From Methylobacterium sp. (GTDB lineage: Bacteria > Pseudomonadota > Alphaproteobacteria > Rhizobiales > Beijerinckiaceae): a DNA stretch of 64,000 nt. Shown piece after piece: positions 1-12,012 of this stretch; within the stretch, counting starts at the first letter, position 1, and every line of letters begins with the position of its first letter. The position numbers and the translations under genes were made by a program. The notes under the pieces are model-generated. The model had not been told where the DNA came from. It ran no database searches and was given only the letters and a program-made list of their open reading frames with translations. The DNA lies in the NCBI GenBank assembly GCA_002928875.1, contig PERO01000020.1, forward strand, positions 558,001 to 622,000. The letters run 5' to 3'.

Positions 1-843
1 GGGTATCCATTCCACGCCGGGCGCGCCCTGTCCGCCACCCGGCCGGCGCGCGGCCTCCCCTTCGGGAGGCAGGGCCCGCGTCGGCGCGACGGCGAAGCTC
101 TTCGTCCATTTCAGCGCCTTGTAATCGAAACCCGATTCGATCGTCGGCTTCACGATCGCGAAATAGGGCGAGATGTCGAAATCGCGCGGGGTATAGAGCG
201 AATGGTGCCGGATATGCAGGATCTCGCGCCGGGCATAGCGCGATTTCACCTTGCGGCGGCCATCGACCGTCTCGACGCGCGGCAGGATCGGGTAGCGCAC
301 GGACTGGAAGGCCTCCGCGATCAGCGTCGAGCAGATCGCGCGGCTCGGGTCGCCCGAACCGAGCGCCAGCATGCGCCGGCGCCAGCGCGTGGGAACCGGC
401 ATCGGCACGAGAAAGCGCATCAGATCGAGCACGTTCTTGACATCGTAGCCATGGCCGAGCCGATCCTTCAGGAAGCCGATCACCCGATCGAGATCCTCGG
501 CCTTCAGCGCCACGGGGCGACAGATGCGCAAATGCGTGTTGCGATATTTCGAGAGCGGCGAGGAGACGACGCCCTCGCTCATTTCGGCCTCGATCAGCAC
601 ATGCGGCTCGCCATCCGGCTCCGTGCGCCCGAGGCAATCGCCGACATAGATCGCCGAATGCGACCAGGTGGATTGCGTGAGATACTTGATGACCGAGGAA
701 ACGCGGATGTTGCCTTCGACAAGCACCACGTCGCCCGGCTTCAACACCGCGGAAAGCACGGCGAAATCGGGAGAAACCGCTGGCTCATAGCCCCGGATCG
801 GCTTTTCCAGAAAGCGCGCGATGGCACGGCCCAGCAGGTTCAT
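1..843 (-). CDS. YiiX/YebB-like permuted papain-like (C92/NlpC-P60 superfamily) amidase, 3' end outside window
   Basis: Manual minus-strand translation from ATG at 843: MNLLGRAIARFLEKPIRGYEPAVSPDFAVLSAVLKPGDVVLVEGNIRVSSVIKYLTQSTWSHSAIYVGD...; GDVVLVEG...S.W.HSAIYVG is typical of this family. Confidence 0.65.
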   Translation of the reverse strand, partial: MNLLGRAIARFLEKPIRGYEPAVSPDFAVLSAVLKPGDVVLVEGNIRVSSVIKYLTQSTWSHSAIYVGDCLGRTEPDGEPHVLIEAEMSEGVVSSPLSKYRNTHLRICRPVALKAEDLDRVIGFLKDRLGHGYDVKNVLDLMRFLVPMPVPTRWRRRMLALGSGDPSRAICSTLIAEAFQSVRYPILPRVETVDGRRKVKSRYARREILHIRHHSLYTPRDFDISPYFAIVKPTIESGFDYKALKWTKSFAVAPTRALPPEGEAARRPGGGQGAPGVEWIP

Positions 844-986
844 GGCGCATTCCCCTCGAGTGTTCCCTCGATGAATGCCCTCACGCTACGGCGCGGATCT
901 TTACGAAAACGCTGCCGTTAGCGGCCTCGCCCCGCCATTTCCATGCTGAATGCGGATTAACTTTACACGAATCTGAACGACCGGGT

Positions 987-2216
987 TCAGTCCGCGCCGA
1001 GTGCCAGCTGTTCTTCGAGCATCAGGCGTGCGCGGGCGCGCATCTTCTCGGTGTCGCTCTTCAATTGCCCGCAGGCCGCGAGAATGTCTCGCCCGCGCGG
1101 CGTGCGGATCGGCGAGGAATAGCCGGCGGAGAAGATGAGGTCGGAAAAGCGCTCGATCTGCTCCCAGTCCGAGCATTCGTAGATCGAGCCCGGCCAGGGA
1201 TTGAAGGGGATGAGGTTGATCTTCGCCGGCACGCCCTTCAGCAGCTTCACCAGCGCGCGCGCCTCCGCGAGGCTGTCATTCACGCCCTTGAGCATGACAT
1301 ATTCGAAGGTGATGCGCCGCGCATTCGAGACGCCGGGATAATCGCGGCAGGCCTGCAGCAACTCGGCGATGTTGTATTTCTTGTTGATCGGCACGAGCAC
1401 GTCACGCAGCGGATCATTCGTCGCGTGCAGCGAGATCGCGAGCATCGTGCCGGTCTCGGCGCCGAGCCGCGCGATCTCCGGCACCACGCCGGAGGTGGAA
1501 ACGGTGATGCGGCGCTTGGAGAGTTGCAGGCCCTCGGGGTCGGTCAGCACGCCGATCGCGTCGCGCACGTTCTCGTAATTGTAGAGCGGCTCGCCCATGC
1601 CCATGAAGACGATGTTCGAGACGAAGCGCCCGCCATCATCCGGCACGAAGGCGCCTTCCGGCGGGGTGCGGCCGGGATAATCGCCGAGCCGGTCGCGCGC
1701 GACCAGCACCTGGCCCACGATCTCGCTGGCCTCAAGGTTGCGCACGAGCTTCTGCGTGCCGGTGTGGCAGAAGGAGCAGTTCAGCGTGCAGCCCACCTGC
1801 GAGGAGACGCAGAGCGTGCCGCGATCCTTCTCGGGGATATAGACGCACTCGACTTCCGCGCCCTTGTCATGGGCGGAGCGGGAGGGAAGCCGCAACACCC
1901 ATTTGCGCGTTCCATCGGCCGAAACCTGCTCGCGCACGATTTCCGGGCGCTGGAGCGTCGCATGGGCATCGAGGAGCGCGCGCAGCGTCTTCGCGACATT
2001 CGTCATCTCGTCGAAGCCGGTCGCGCCGCGCACATAGAGCCAGTGCCAGATCTGGCCGACCCGCATGCGAATTTCCCGCTCCGGCACGTCTTGCGCCCGG
2101 AGGAAATCGGCCAGAGCCGCGCGCGTGAGGCCGGCCAAAGTCGGTTTGGCCGTGACCGACGAGGCAACGGGCGCGACAGGCGCGGCGGAAACGGCGAGAT
2201 CGGGCGTCACGGGCAT
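987..2216 (-). CDS. rlmN: 23S rRNA (adenine(2503)-C(2))-methyltransferase RlmN
   Basis: Radical SAM CxxxCxxC ([11 protein letters not shown]), [31 protein letters not shown] motifs. Confidence 0.97.
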   Translation of the reverse strand: MPVTPDLAVSAAPVAPVASSVTAKPTLAGLTRAALADFLRAQDVPEREIRMRVGQIWHWLYVRGATGFDEMTNVAKTLRALLDAHATLQRPEIVREQVSADGTRKWVLRLPSRSAHDKGAEVECVYIPEKDRGTLCVSSQVGCTLNCSFCHTGTQKLVRNLEASEIVGQVLVARDRLGDYPGRTPPEGAFVPDDGGRFVSNIVFMGMGEPLYNYENVRDAIGVLTDPEGLQLSKRRITVSTSGVVPEIARLGAETGTMLAISLHATNDPLRDVLVPINKKYNIAELLQACRDYPGVSNARRITFEYVMLKGVNDSLAEARALVKLLKGVPAKINLIPFNPWPGSIYECSDWEQIERFSDLIFSAGYSSPIRTPRGRDILAACGQLKSDTEKMRARARLMLEEQLALGAD

Positions 2217-2238
2217 TCCTTTTCCGGCTCTCGGGGGA

Positions 2239-2871
2239 TTAGCCCGGACATTCCTTGGCCATGCGCTCCACGGCCTGCGCGAAACCCTTCAGGCTGTAGC
2301 GATCGGTCAGCGCGTTGCCGCGCGCCGAGGTCACCTTGATCAGCACGTTCTGGCCCTTGCGCATGGCATCGAGCAGCTGGGCTTCCTGCGCCGGGTTCTT
2401 CAGGAAGGCGTTCTCGCCCTCCGTCACCAGCGTGAAATTCGCATTGCCGATGGTCAGCATCGCATCTTCCTTCGGCTTCGCGCCAAAACCGAGGCGGATG
2501 GCCACCTCGTTCTTCGCCCCGTCGCCAACGCGGGTGGAGACGAAGATCGAAGCGGGGTCGCGCTTCAGGTTCTTGGGCAGGCGCTCATTGGGCGACGCCA
2601 GCGCGTAGCAGACCCGGGCGCGACCCTGGCCGGACAGCGCGGCCTTCCAGTCGCCGAACGTGCCGAGCTCGAAGGTGCCGTTCGGGTTGGGCCGCTGCTG
2701 CGCGGAAGCGGCCGGCGCCGCCGGAGCGGTGGAAGCCGCGGCGGGCGGGCGCTGCTGTTGCTGCGCCTCGGCCGCACCGGCCATCGCCATGGCAAGCCAG
2801 CCTGCCACGAGCCAACGGGAGGCGTTTCCAGCGAATGCGCCCTGCCGCGCCGCGATCCCACGAGCGATCAT
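2239..2871 (-). CDS. Invasion-associated locus B (IalB) family protein
   Basis: Signal peptide, then [18 protein letters not shown]....ISVAL-type pattern typical of IalB proteins; start set at [11 protein letters not shown]. Confidence 0.75.
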   Translation of the reverse strand: MIARGIAARQGAFAGNASRWLVAGWLAMAMAGAAEAQQQQRPPAAASTAPAAPAASAQQRPNPNGTFELGTFGDWKAALSGQGRARVCYALASPNERLPKNLKRDPASIFVSTRVGDGAKNEVAIRLGFGAKPKEDAMLTIGNANFTLVTEGENAFLKNPAQEAQLLDAMRKGQNVLIKVTSARGNALTDRYSLKGFAQAVERMAKECPG

Positions 2872-3176
2872 TGTCTCTCCTGCTGCCGTCATGCGCCACA
2901 ATCCGGCATGGCGCAGTTTCGTTATCGGCCCTTGCGTTAACCCATCCCGCTTGATGGGGAAAGCACCGCGCACCATTTCCTAAGCGGGACTTCGGCAAAA
3001 ATGCGGTTTGGGATCAAATATCCTGATGAAATCAAGACGACAAATCGTCGCGAATTTCCTCGCGCCCCGGGGTGTTCGCGTGTTACACTGCGCATTCGTT
3101 CGCCCTGCCATCCTGATTTGCATGCAGCCTCAATTGCGACGGAGTTTCTCCCGATAAGCGTCGGGAGACCAAGCCA

Positions 3177-3785
3177 ATGGACAAAGTTGACCCCTCGGTT
3201 CCCGCGATCGCGGCCGGCTCGCGAGCCGAGGATTGGGCGCGCCTGGTCCTGCGCGTGGCGCAGGATCGCGACAAGGACGCCTTCACGACCCTGTTCGACC
3301 ATTTCGCGCCACGCATCGAGGCGCATCTGCAGCGCCTGGGTCTCGATGCCGCGCAGGCCGAGGAAATCGCGCAGGACGTGATGATCACGCTCTGGCGCAA
3401 GGCTTCGCTGTTCGATCCCTCGAAATCCGCCTTGTCCACCTGGCTCTATCGCATCGCCCGGAACCGACGCATCGACCTCACGCGCCGCGACCGGACGGAT
3501 TACGTCGACCCGCAATCCCCCGCGATCCTCGAGATCGCCTCCGAAGGGCGGATCGACCAGGCCTTCGACGGCCAGCAGCGCGATGACATCGTGCGCGGCC
3601 TCGTGACCGAACTGCCGCACGAGCAGCAGAGCCTCGTGATGCTCGCCTTCTATGAAGGGCTCTCGCATTCGCAGATCGCGGAGCGCACGGGCATCCCGCT
3701 GGGCACGGTGAAATCGCGCCTGCGCCTCGCCTTCACGCGCCTCCGGCGCGGTCTCGAAGCGGTGGGCGTGGACGAATCGCGCTGA
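3177..3785 (+). CDS. ECF-type sigma-70 family RNA polymerase sigma factor
   Basis: Region 2 (QDVMITLWRKASLFDPSKSALSTWLYRIARNRRID) and region 4 (GLSHSQIAERTGIPLGTVKSRLRLAFTRLR). Confidence 0.9.
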   Translation: MDKVDPSVPAIAAGSRAEDWARLVLRVAQDRDKDAFTTLFDHFAPRIEAHLQRLGLDAAQAEEIAQDVMITLWRKASLFDPSKSALSTWLYRIARNRRIDLTRRDRTDYVDPQSPAILEIASEGRIDQAFDGQQRDDIVRGLVTELPHEQQSLVMLAFYEGLSHSQIAERTGIPLGTVKSRLRLAFTRLRRGLEAVGVDESR

Positions 3786-3823
3786 GGCCATTCTGCCTGC
3801 GGCAATCGTTCCGTTGGGAAGAC

Positions 3824-4750
3824 TCAAGCGGAAAAAAGTTGGTCCAGGCTCACCCGATACCACCGATACTGACTGACGACATGGAAGACATCGCCTTTTC
3901 CCTCAATCGAGAAATCCTCTGACTCTCGCCCATCAATCATGAAACGGGTCGATCTTTTGAATTGGGATATAGGGGGATCTTTCAATTCATAAAGCCGAAT
4001 TTCGGATTTGGTCAGGCCGTATCGTCCTGCAAGAGCCACCATTTTTACATTTCCAATCAAAGCTGTGGCGCCCTTGTTCCAGCAATGCCAATGCTTCCTT
4101 GAGCCATCACATTCGTGGCAGGAAACCAGCATATCAGAATAAAACTGGGTCCAAGCCTGCTCGCCAGTAACATTCAACGCATAACAACACCAGTAGGACA
4201 TTGCGGACTTGGAAGGCATCTCCAATTCATCAACTTGGAAATATTGTTGGTTTTGGCCGTCTAATGAAAAAGACGAAAGTCCACCCGCTTTCTCGGCCTT
4301 TAACTCATCATCACCGTGACCGATCCAGATGTTACCGGCATTCGATACCTGCATGAATTCAACGGCCCCACCCGTGTTGAACGAACGGATCAACTTGCCA
4401 TCCGAGCCGAATATTCTTGCATCAGGCTCAGAATTCTTGCCCCCCCTTTCCACCGCATGAGTGGTGATCCATCCACCATCGGGGATCATCGCGAATCGAG
4501 CCCAACGAGTGGGAAGCTCGAACAACGGAAACGCTTGCTGCAAACCGTTATCGCTGGTCAGCAGAATTCGAGCATTCCCGCTGGGGGAAGAATTAGGAAC
4601 CCAAACGTTGTCAGCGAAAAAGCCCAAACCTTGTGCATTGCTGTAGAGTAAGGCAATTGTCCGTTCATTGACGGGTGAGGACGACACGAACGGGAGACCA
4701 TCCATCTCTAAAGGAAATGAAACACCATTGGAAAAATTTAACATGCCCAA
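3824..4750 (-). CDS. Hypothetical protein, visibly low GC, no family recognised
   Basis: 308-aa ORF, AT-rich relative to all flanks; contains SCHECDGSRKHWHCW. Confidence 0.7.
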   Translation of the reverse strand: MGMLNFSNGVSFPLEMDGLPFVSSSPVNERTIALLYSNAQGLGFFADNVWVPNSSPSGNARILLTSDNGLQQAFPLFELPTRWARFAMIPDGGWITTHAVERGGKNSEPDARIFGSDGKLIRSFNTGGAVEFMQVSNAGNIWIGHGDDELKAEKAGGLSSFSLDGQNQQYFQVDELEMPSKSAMSYWCCYALNVTGEQAWTQFYSDMLVSCHECDGSRKHWHCWNKGATALIGNVKMVALAGRYGLTKSEIRLYELKDPPISQFKRSTRFMIDGRESEDFSIEGKGDVFHVVSQYRWYRVSLDQLFSA

Positions 4751-4852
4751 ATTCTCATTGAATCCAATAAATCAGACAGCATCAGACATCGGTGAAATAG
4801 ACAACTACACAATTTTTATTCAAAATACAATGTATGCTTGTTTGCATCATGA

Positions 4853-5236
4853 CTACCAATAAAGACTTTCATCCAGCATGGAACGCGCCTCCGCGCGATG
4901 TTCGGGCGTGATCGCGCCGCGTACGGTCGCGATGGCCGTGGCGATCACGGCCGCGTCGTCGCCGAAGCCAAGCAGCGGCAGGAAATCGGGAATGCCGTCG
5001 AGCGGCATCACGAGATAGGCCAGGGCGGCAAGAAGCGTGAGTTTCACGCGCCGGCTCGTCGCGGGATCGCGCACGCAGACATAGGCCGCGAGCACATCCT
5101 CCGCGAAGGGCAAGGACCGCGCGAGCCGGCGCATCATCGCCAGAACCTCGCTCAGAATGCCGGCCTCGTCGCGGGCCGCGCGACGGATCGCCTCCATCTC
5201 GGACTTGCTGAGGGGTTCACGCCATTCGACGCTCAT
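4853..5236 (-). CDS. YkvA family protein (DUF1232)
   Basis: KLTLLAALAYLVMPLDGIPDFLPLLGFGDDAAVIATAI core. Confidence 0.9.
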   Translation of the reverse strand: MSVEWREPLSKSEMEAIRRAARDEAGILSEVLAMMRRLARSLPFAEDVLAAYVCVRDPATSRRVKLTLLAALAYLVMPLDGIPDFLPLLGFGDDAAVIATAIATVRGAITPEHRAEARSMLDESLYW

Positions 5237-5381
5237 CGTCGATCACCTCCGTAAAGCCTGCGGATTTTGCGTGCGATTGCGGCAAGTTCAAGTCTTCTCC
5301 CGACCTCAACGTCCGACGGGGTTGCGTGGTATACCACGAGGCCTTAGGGCTACACGAGAAACGCCCGAGGGAGAGACCAGA

Positions 5382-6167
5382 ATGCAGCTCGATTCCACCA
5401 TCGCCGCCATCGTCACGGGCGGCGCGTCCGGTCTGGGCGAAGCGACCGCCCGCCATCTCGCGAGCCTCGGCGTGAAGGTGACGCTCCTCGATCTCAACGC
5501 CGAGCGGGGCCACCGCGTGGCGAGCGAGATCGGCGGCTTCTTCCATTCCTGCGACGTCACGAGCGACGAATCGGTCGATGCCGCCCTCGCGGCCGCACGG
5601 GCGAAGCATGGCGTGGAGCGCATTCTCGTGAATTGCGCCGGCATCGTCGCCGGCCAGCGCACCGTGTCGAAGGACCGCGAGACGGGCGCGTTGAGGGCGC
5701 ACGATCTCGGCGCCTTCACGAAGGTGATCGGCATCAACCTGATCGGCTCCTACCGGATGATGGCGAAATGCTCGGTCGCGATGGCGGGCCTCGAGCCCAT
5801 CACGCCCGATGGCGGGCGCGGGGTGATCGTGAACACCTCATCCGTCGCGGCAGAGGACGGGCAGATCGGGCAGGCGGCCTATTCCGCCTCCAAAGGCGGC
5901 ATTCTCTCACTCACTTTGCCGGTGGCGCGCGATCTCTCGGGCCATGGCATCCGGGTCGTCAGCATCCTGCCGGGCATCTTCCACACCCCGATGTTCGACC
6001 AGATCTCGGAAGAATACCGCAAGACGCTGGCCGCCGCGGTGCCCTTCCCGGCGCGGCTCGGCAATCCGGCCGAATATGCTGCTCTGGTGGAAACGATCTG
6101 CCGGAACGACATGCTGAACGGCACCGGCATCCGCCTCGATGGTGCGATCCGCATGGCCCCGAAATAA
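5382..6167 (+). CDS. SDR family oxidoreductase (3-hydroxyacyl-CoA dehydrogenase type 2-like)
   Basis: TGGASGLGEATA, NCAGI, YSASKGG; start set at MQLDSTIAAIV. Confidence 0.9.
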   Translation: MQLDSTIAAIVTGGASGLGEATARHLASLGVKVTLLDLNAERGHRVASEIGGFFHSCDVTSDESVDAALAAARAKHGVERILVNCAGIVAGQRTVSKDRETGALRAHDLGAFTKVIGINLIGSYRMMAKCSVAMAGLEPITPDGGRGVIVNTSSVAAEDGQIGQAAYSASKGGILSLTLPVARDLSGHGIRVVSILPGIFHTPMFDQISEEYRKTLAAAVPFPARLGNPAEYAALVETICRNDMLNGTGIRLDGAIRMAPK

Positions 6168-6182
6168 GCCCGGTGACGAACG

Positions 6183-6485
6183 CTAGCCAGCCATCCGCCC
6201 GGCGATCCGCTCGATGGCGCGGGCGAGCGCCAGATCGAGCTCGGTCAGCCCGCCGGCATCGTGCGTCGTGAGGCGGATGTCGACATGGCGGTAGACATTC
6301 GTCCATTCCGGATGATGGTTCATCTTCTCCGCCTCGAGCGCGACCTGGCTCATGAAGCCGAAGGCCTCGACGAAATCCTCGAAGCTGAAGCGCCGCGAGA
6401 TCGCCTCGCGGGCCATGTCGTAGTTCCAGAGCGGCAGGGTATCGAGCGCGGCCTTGCGGGCTGCGGGCGCGAGCGTCTTGGACAT
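6183..6485 (-). CDS. phhB: 4a-hydroxytetrahydrobiopterin dehydratase
   Basis: [51 protein letters not shown]. Confidence 0.93.
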   Translation of the reverse strand: MSKTLAPAARKAALDTLPLWNYDMAREAISRRFSFEDFVEAFGFMSQVALEAEKMNHHPEWTNVYRHVDIRLTTHDAGGLTELDLALARAIERIAGRMAG

Positions 6486-6495
6486 GAAAGCCTCT

Positions 6496-7029
6496 TCAGT
6501 GAAGCGGATAGGCCGCTTCCACGATATAGGGCCCACCCCCCACCATGTCGCGGGCCGAGAACAACGCGAACTCGTCCGCGATGAATTCGACACCCATCAT
6601 GTGACCATAGGCCGAGAGGTAATCCGCGAGATCGAGCGTCGAGGCGCCGCGCAGGCGGGCGAGCGTGATGTGCGGCACGAATTTCCGCTGCTCGGGCGGC
6701 AGGCCCAGCCGGCGCAGGCGCCGCTCGCTGTCGGCCTGCAGGCCCACGAGCGGCCGCGACGGCTCGATCGCGGCATAGAGCGTGTGGGGTTTGTCCCCGC
6801 CGAAGACGCCGAGGCCGGTGATGCGCACTCGCACCGGCTCGGCATAGAGATCGGCGAGTTCCTCATCCACCTCGTTGGCGAGGCGGCGATCGATATCGCC
6901 GATGAAGCGCAGGGTGACGTGATAATCGGAGGGGTCGACCCAGCGCGCGCCGGGAAGGCCCGCGCGGAGCAACGAAAGCCGGGTCGCGATGCTCTCCGGC
7001 ACTTCGAGACCGATGAAGAGCCTTGGCAT
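6496..7029 (-). CDS. thpR: RNA 2',3'-cyclic phosphodiesterase
   Basis: Two HxT motifs ([16 protein letters not shown]) and [12 protein letters not shown] start. Confidence 0.93.
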   Translation of the reverse strand: MPRLFIGLEVPESIATRLSLLRAGLPGARWVDPSDYHVTLRFIGDIDRRLANEVDEELADLYAEPVRVRITGLGVFGGDKPHTLYAAIEPSRPLVGLQADSERRLRRLGLPPEQRKFVPHITLARLRGASTLDLADYLSAYGHMMGVEFIADEFALFSARDMVGGGPYIVEAAYPLH

Positions 7030-7119
7030 GGCACCCTCCCCCGAATCACGTTGACCGGGTCAGGCTAGCAAGAGGGTGTAAATTTCCTGCAGTGCTTTTC
7101 CACACTCATCCACAGGCGA

Positions 7120-7683
7120 TCACGCGGGCTTCCGGAACACACGCAGGCTCTCGAATTGCGGTTCCTCGATCAGGCCGTTGCGCGCGGCCACGGCGGGAAT
7201 GAGCCTCTCCGGCACGGCATAGGCGAAGGAGCCGGTGTAGAGGAACAACCGCCCGCCCGGAACGAGCTTGCCGATCATGCCCTCCAGCAGGGCCTCGTCA
7301 TCGAGAATGGCATGGGGCGCGTTGTTCGCCGACCAGAACTCCCCGACATGGAACATCGTGATCAGATCGAAGGACGGCAGCAGGTCGAGGATCGTCTGGT
7401 AGATGTCCGTGAACAGGACCTTGTAATGCTTGCCGAGCAGCGGATTGTTCACGACGAGGCGGATATAGGAGGAATATTCCGGCTCCGTGGCCGTGATACC
7501 CAGCACGACATGCCCGTTGGACGGGGCCTGCAGGCCGACATGATGGTGGTCACCCGTGCCGAAATGGAAGATCCGCTGGTTCTTGAAGCCCTGCGCCTCG
7601 AGATAACGCGTGAAATGGACATCGCAGGGGCACTGGTTCACATCCAGCGGCCAGGCATCCTGCCAGAGTTCGAGTTTCGCCAC
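7120..7683 (-). CDS. Hypothetical protein, possible class I SAM-dependent methyltransferase-like fold
   Basis: ORF with IFHFGTGDHHHVGL and LVPGGRLFLYTGS; GTG start assumed. Confidence 0.5.
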   Translation of the reverse strand: MAKLELWQDAWPLDVNQCPCDVHFTRYLEAQGFKNQRIFHFGTGDHHHVGLQAPSNGHVVLGITATEPEYSSYIRLVVNNPLLGKHYKVLFTDIYQTILDLLPSFDLITMFHVGEFWSANNAPHAILDDEALLEGMIGKLVPGGRLFLYTGSFAYAVPERLIPAVAARNGLIEEPQFESLRVFRKPA

Positions 7684-7745
7684 GCCTGTCTCCTCCGTTT
7701 TCCCCAGTTGGCCTGCAGCAGGCTGAACGGCAACTGACAAGATTG

Positions 7746-8426
7746 TCAGCGTTTCGGCAAGGAGGCGAGAAACGCCTCGACCGTCGGCAGCATCCGCTCG
7801 ACGATCACCTTCACGCCCGCCGGGTTGGGATGGATTCCATCGGCAAGGTTCAGTCGCGCATCACCCGCGATACCCTCGAGGAAGAAGGGGTAGAGCGGCA
7901 CGCCATGCTTGCGCGCCAGGCGCGGATAGATCGAATCGAACGCCTTCGCATAAGCCTCGCCATTGTTGCGCGGGGCATACATGCCGGCGAGCAGAACCGG
8001 GATGTTGCGGGCCTTGAGCTTCGCGAGGATCTGGTCGAGCGCCCGCTCCGGGATCGCAGGATCGAGCCCGCGCAAGGCATCGTTCGCGCCGAGTTCGAGG
8101 ATCACGCCATCCGTGCCATCCGGAACGGACCAGTCGAGCCGGTCGAGACCGCCGGTCGTGGTGTCGCCGGAGACGCCGGCATTCTCGATCGCGACGTCAT
8201 GGCCCTTCGCCTTCAGCGCGGCTTCCAGCACCGCGGGGAAGGCATCCCGGCCGGCGAGCTGGTAACCTGCGGTGAGGCTGTCGCCCAGCGCCACCAGACG
8301 AATCGTGCGCGCTTCAGCCATCGAACCTGCCATCAGAAAGCCCCAGAATACCGCGAGAGCCGCAAGAAGGCGCGTGGCGCGCCGCGCCGGGGCTTCGAAC
8401 ACAGTCGGATGTCGCATCGCGGGCAC
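7746..8426 (-). CDS. Arylesterase / SGNH hydrolase (TesA-like)
   Basis: VALGDSLTAGY, ELGANDALRG, DGIHPNPAG blocks; N-terminal signal peptide. Confidence 0.92.
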   Translation of the reverse strand: MPAMRHPTVFEAPARRATRLLAALAVFWGFLMAGSMAEARTIRLVALGDSLTAGYQLAGRDAFPAVLEAALKAKGHDVAIENAGVSGDTTTGGLDRLDWSVPDGTDGVILELGANDALRGLDPAIPERALDQILAKLKARNIPVLLAGMYAPRNNGEAYAKAFDSIYPRLARKHGVPLYPFFLEGIAGDARLNLADGIHPNPAGVKVIVERMLPTVEAFLASLPKR

Positions 8427-8526
8427 CGTTTCCTTTCTGCAAATTCAGCCGGTGGCCACCATCTGAAGGCTGCCAGCGGCGTATAGACACCGAGATGGGC
8501 TGCATGCGGCTCGCCCGCAAGCGGGG

Positions 8527-9272
<746 letters not shown>

Positions 9273-9276
<4 letters not shown>

Positions 9277-11828
9277 ACGGCCTCCCGCTTATCGGCCGGC
9301 TGGTGACGCGCGAATTGCGCGCCTCCATCGGCCAGTTCGGCATTCTCATCGCCTGCATCGCGCTGGGCGTCGCGGCCATCGTCGCCGTGGTGAGCCTCTC
9401 GCGCGCGCTGACCGATGGGCTCACCCGCGAGGGCAAGCTCATTCTGGGCGCAGATGCCGCCTTCACGCTGATCCAGCGCGAGGCCACGCCCGCCGAGCGG
9501 GCGGCGCTTGACCGCGAGGGAAGCGTTTCGGCGCAGATCCTGAGCCGTGCCATGGCGCGCGCGCCCAATGACGAGAGCACGCTGGTCGAGATCAAGGCGG
9601 TGGAACAGGCCTATCCCGTGGCGGGAACCGTCGGCCTCGAAGGCCCGAACGGCAGCCGGCCGACCGATCTGCATGCGCTGTTCGCACCCGATGCCAGCGG
9701 CCTGCGCGGCATCGTGGTCGACCCCCTGCTGACCGGCCGGCTCGGCATCGGCATCGGCGACCGCCTGCGCATCGGCGAGGCGGAATTTCGCGTCGCCGCG
9801 CATCTCGTCAGCGAGCCGGACAAGCTGTCCGGCGGCTTCGGCTTCGGCCCGCGCGTGCTGATGAGCCTCGATGCGATCCGGACGACGGGTCTGATCCAGC
9901 CCGGATCGCTGACGCGCTTCTCGTACCGGCTCGATCTCGGCCCTGCCGCCGATGAAACGCGGCTCGCGGCCGCACTCGACACCATCGCGAAAGCCGCGCC
10001 GGAAGCGGGCTGGCAGGTGGTGACGCGCCTGCGCGCCTCGCCCGGCCTCGAACGGCAGATCGGGCGCTTCACGCAGTTTCTGTCGCTGGTTGGCCTCACG
10101 AGCCTGCTGATCGGCGGCGTGGGTGTGGCGAATGCCACGCGCGCCTTCGCCGACAAGCAGATCCCCCGCATCGCGACGCTCAAGAGCCTCGGCGCTTCGA
10201 GCCGCTTCGTCTTCTTCTCGTCCCTCGCGCAGGTCCTCTCCTTCGCGCTGATCGGCATCGTCATCGGGCTCGCGCTCGGCACCTTGCTGCCGCAGGCCGC
10301 CCTTTCGCTCTTCGGGGATCTGCTGCCCTTCCCGCTGCAGATCGGCATCTATCCGCGCGAATTGCTGCTGGGCCTCGGCTATGGCGTCGTGACCGCAACC
10401 GCCTTCGCGCTCTGGCCGCTGCTGCGCGCCCGCGCCGTGCCGCCCACCGTGCTCTTCCGCGACGAGATCGCGGCGCCACGCTGGCGGCCCGGCTTCCTGG
10501 ATATCGCGATCGTCGTGCTGGCGATCGGCGCATTCGCCGCGCTGGTGATCGAGACCGCGACAGAACGTCGCATCGCGATGATCTATCTCGTCTCGGCCGG
10601 CGGCGCGCTCGTCACCTTGCGGCTCGTCTCGGCGCTGGTGATGCGGCTCGCCGCGCGCCTGCCGCGCGCGAAGAGCCCCGTGGTGCGCGTGGCGATCGCC
10701 AACCTGCACCGGCCGGGCAGCCTGACCCCCTCGGTGATCCTGTCGCTCGGCCTCGGGCTGACGCTGATCGTCGCGCTGACGCTGATCGACAGCAATCTCG
10801 TGCGACAATTCCGCGCAACCCTGCCCGGCCTCGCGCCGAGCTTCTTCTTCATCGACATCCCCTCCCGCGAGATGGACCGCTTCGAGGCCTTCCTGAAGGC
10901 GGAGGCGCCGGGCGGCGCGGTGGCGCGCACGCCGCAACTGCGCGGCCGAATCGTGGAAATGCGCGGGCTCGGCGCGAGCGAATATCGCGGGGTCGAGGAT
11001 TCCTGGGTGTTCGACGGCGATCGCGGCATCACCTATGCCGCCACGCCGCCGGAGGGCTCGCGCGTGGTCGAGGGCACCTGGTGGGCGCCGGATCATCGCG
11101 GTGCGCCCCTCGTCTCCTTCGGCAAGGACATCGCCGACAATCTCGGCCTGAAGGTCGGCGATACGGTGACGGTCAACGTACTGGGCCGGCGCATCACCGC
11201 GACGGTGGCGAATTTGCGCGAGATCCGCTGGCAGCAGATCGGCATCAATTTCATCATGGTCTTCTCGCCGAACACCTTCGCCGGCGCGCCGCATTCCTTC
11301 CTCGCGACCGTGACCCTGCCGCCCGGCACCGGCGCGGAGGCCGAGATCGCGCTCGCGCGCCGGATCGCGCGGGAATTTCCCACCATCAGCTCGGTTCGCG
11401 TGAAGGAAGCGCTGGATGCGGCCGACAATCTCGTCTCGCAGCTTGTCTTCGCGATCCGCGCGGCGAGTGCCATCGCGCTGGCCGCAAGCATCCTCGTGCT
11501 GGGCGGGGCGCTGGCTGCCTCCGCCCGGACGCGTCAGCGCGAAAGCGTGATCCTGAAGACCCTTGGTGCCACACGCGCGACGCTTTTGCGCGCGATGGTG
11601 GTCGAATACTCGGCACTCGGGGCCATCGCGGTGATATTCGGCATTGTTTGCGGAGTAGCCGGGGCGTCCATGGTGGTGTCCGGCATCATGCGGCTGGAAT
11701 TCGTTTTGCCGCTGGCGTCAACACTCTCGATGGCGTTTTCTGCCTTTGTTATGACGATTATTCTTGGGTTGATCGGGACATGGCACATACTGGGGCAAAA
11801 ACCTGCCCCATACTTACGCCATGCTTGA
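9273..11828 (+). CDS. ABC transporter permease, FtsX/YbbP-like
   Basis: 851-aa membrane protein with two FtsX-like modules, overlaps the ATPase gene by 4 bp. Confidence 0.93.
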
Positions 11829-11964
11829 AGACTTGCGCAGTTTAATTCCGCCGATATTCTGACATAATTGTTGACGGCGGGGAGCCTGGCCGCCGCCTAG
11901 CCTTAAGGGGCGGTTCGCTACACTCCCCCCTCTTGAGAAATTTCAGGAAGAACGTAATATATAG

Positions 11965-12012
11965 GCGAACCAGAGGCGGCACGGTTGCCGCCCTGGCAGG
12001 AGAGAGGCTCCA
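11965..12012 (+). ncRNA. Candidate ybhL-type structured 5' leader
   Basis: Strong hairpin CCAG-a-GGCGGCA-CGGT-TGCCGCC-CTGG (11970-11996) directly before the start of a Bax inhibitor/YbhL-family gene in an alphaproteobacterium. Confidence 0.45.
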
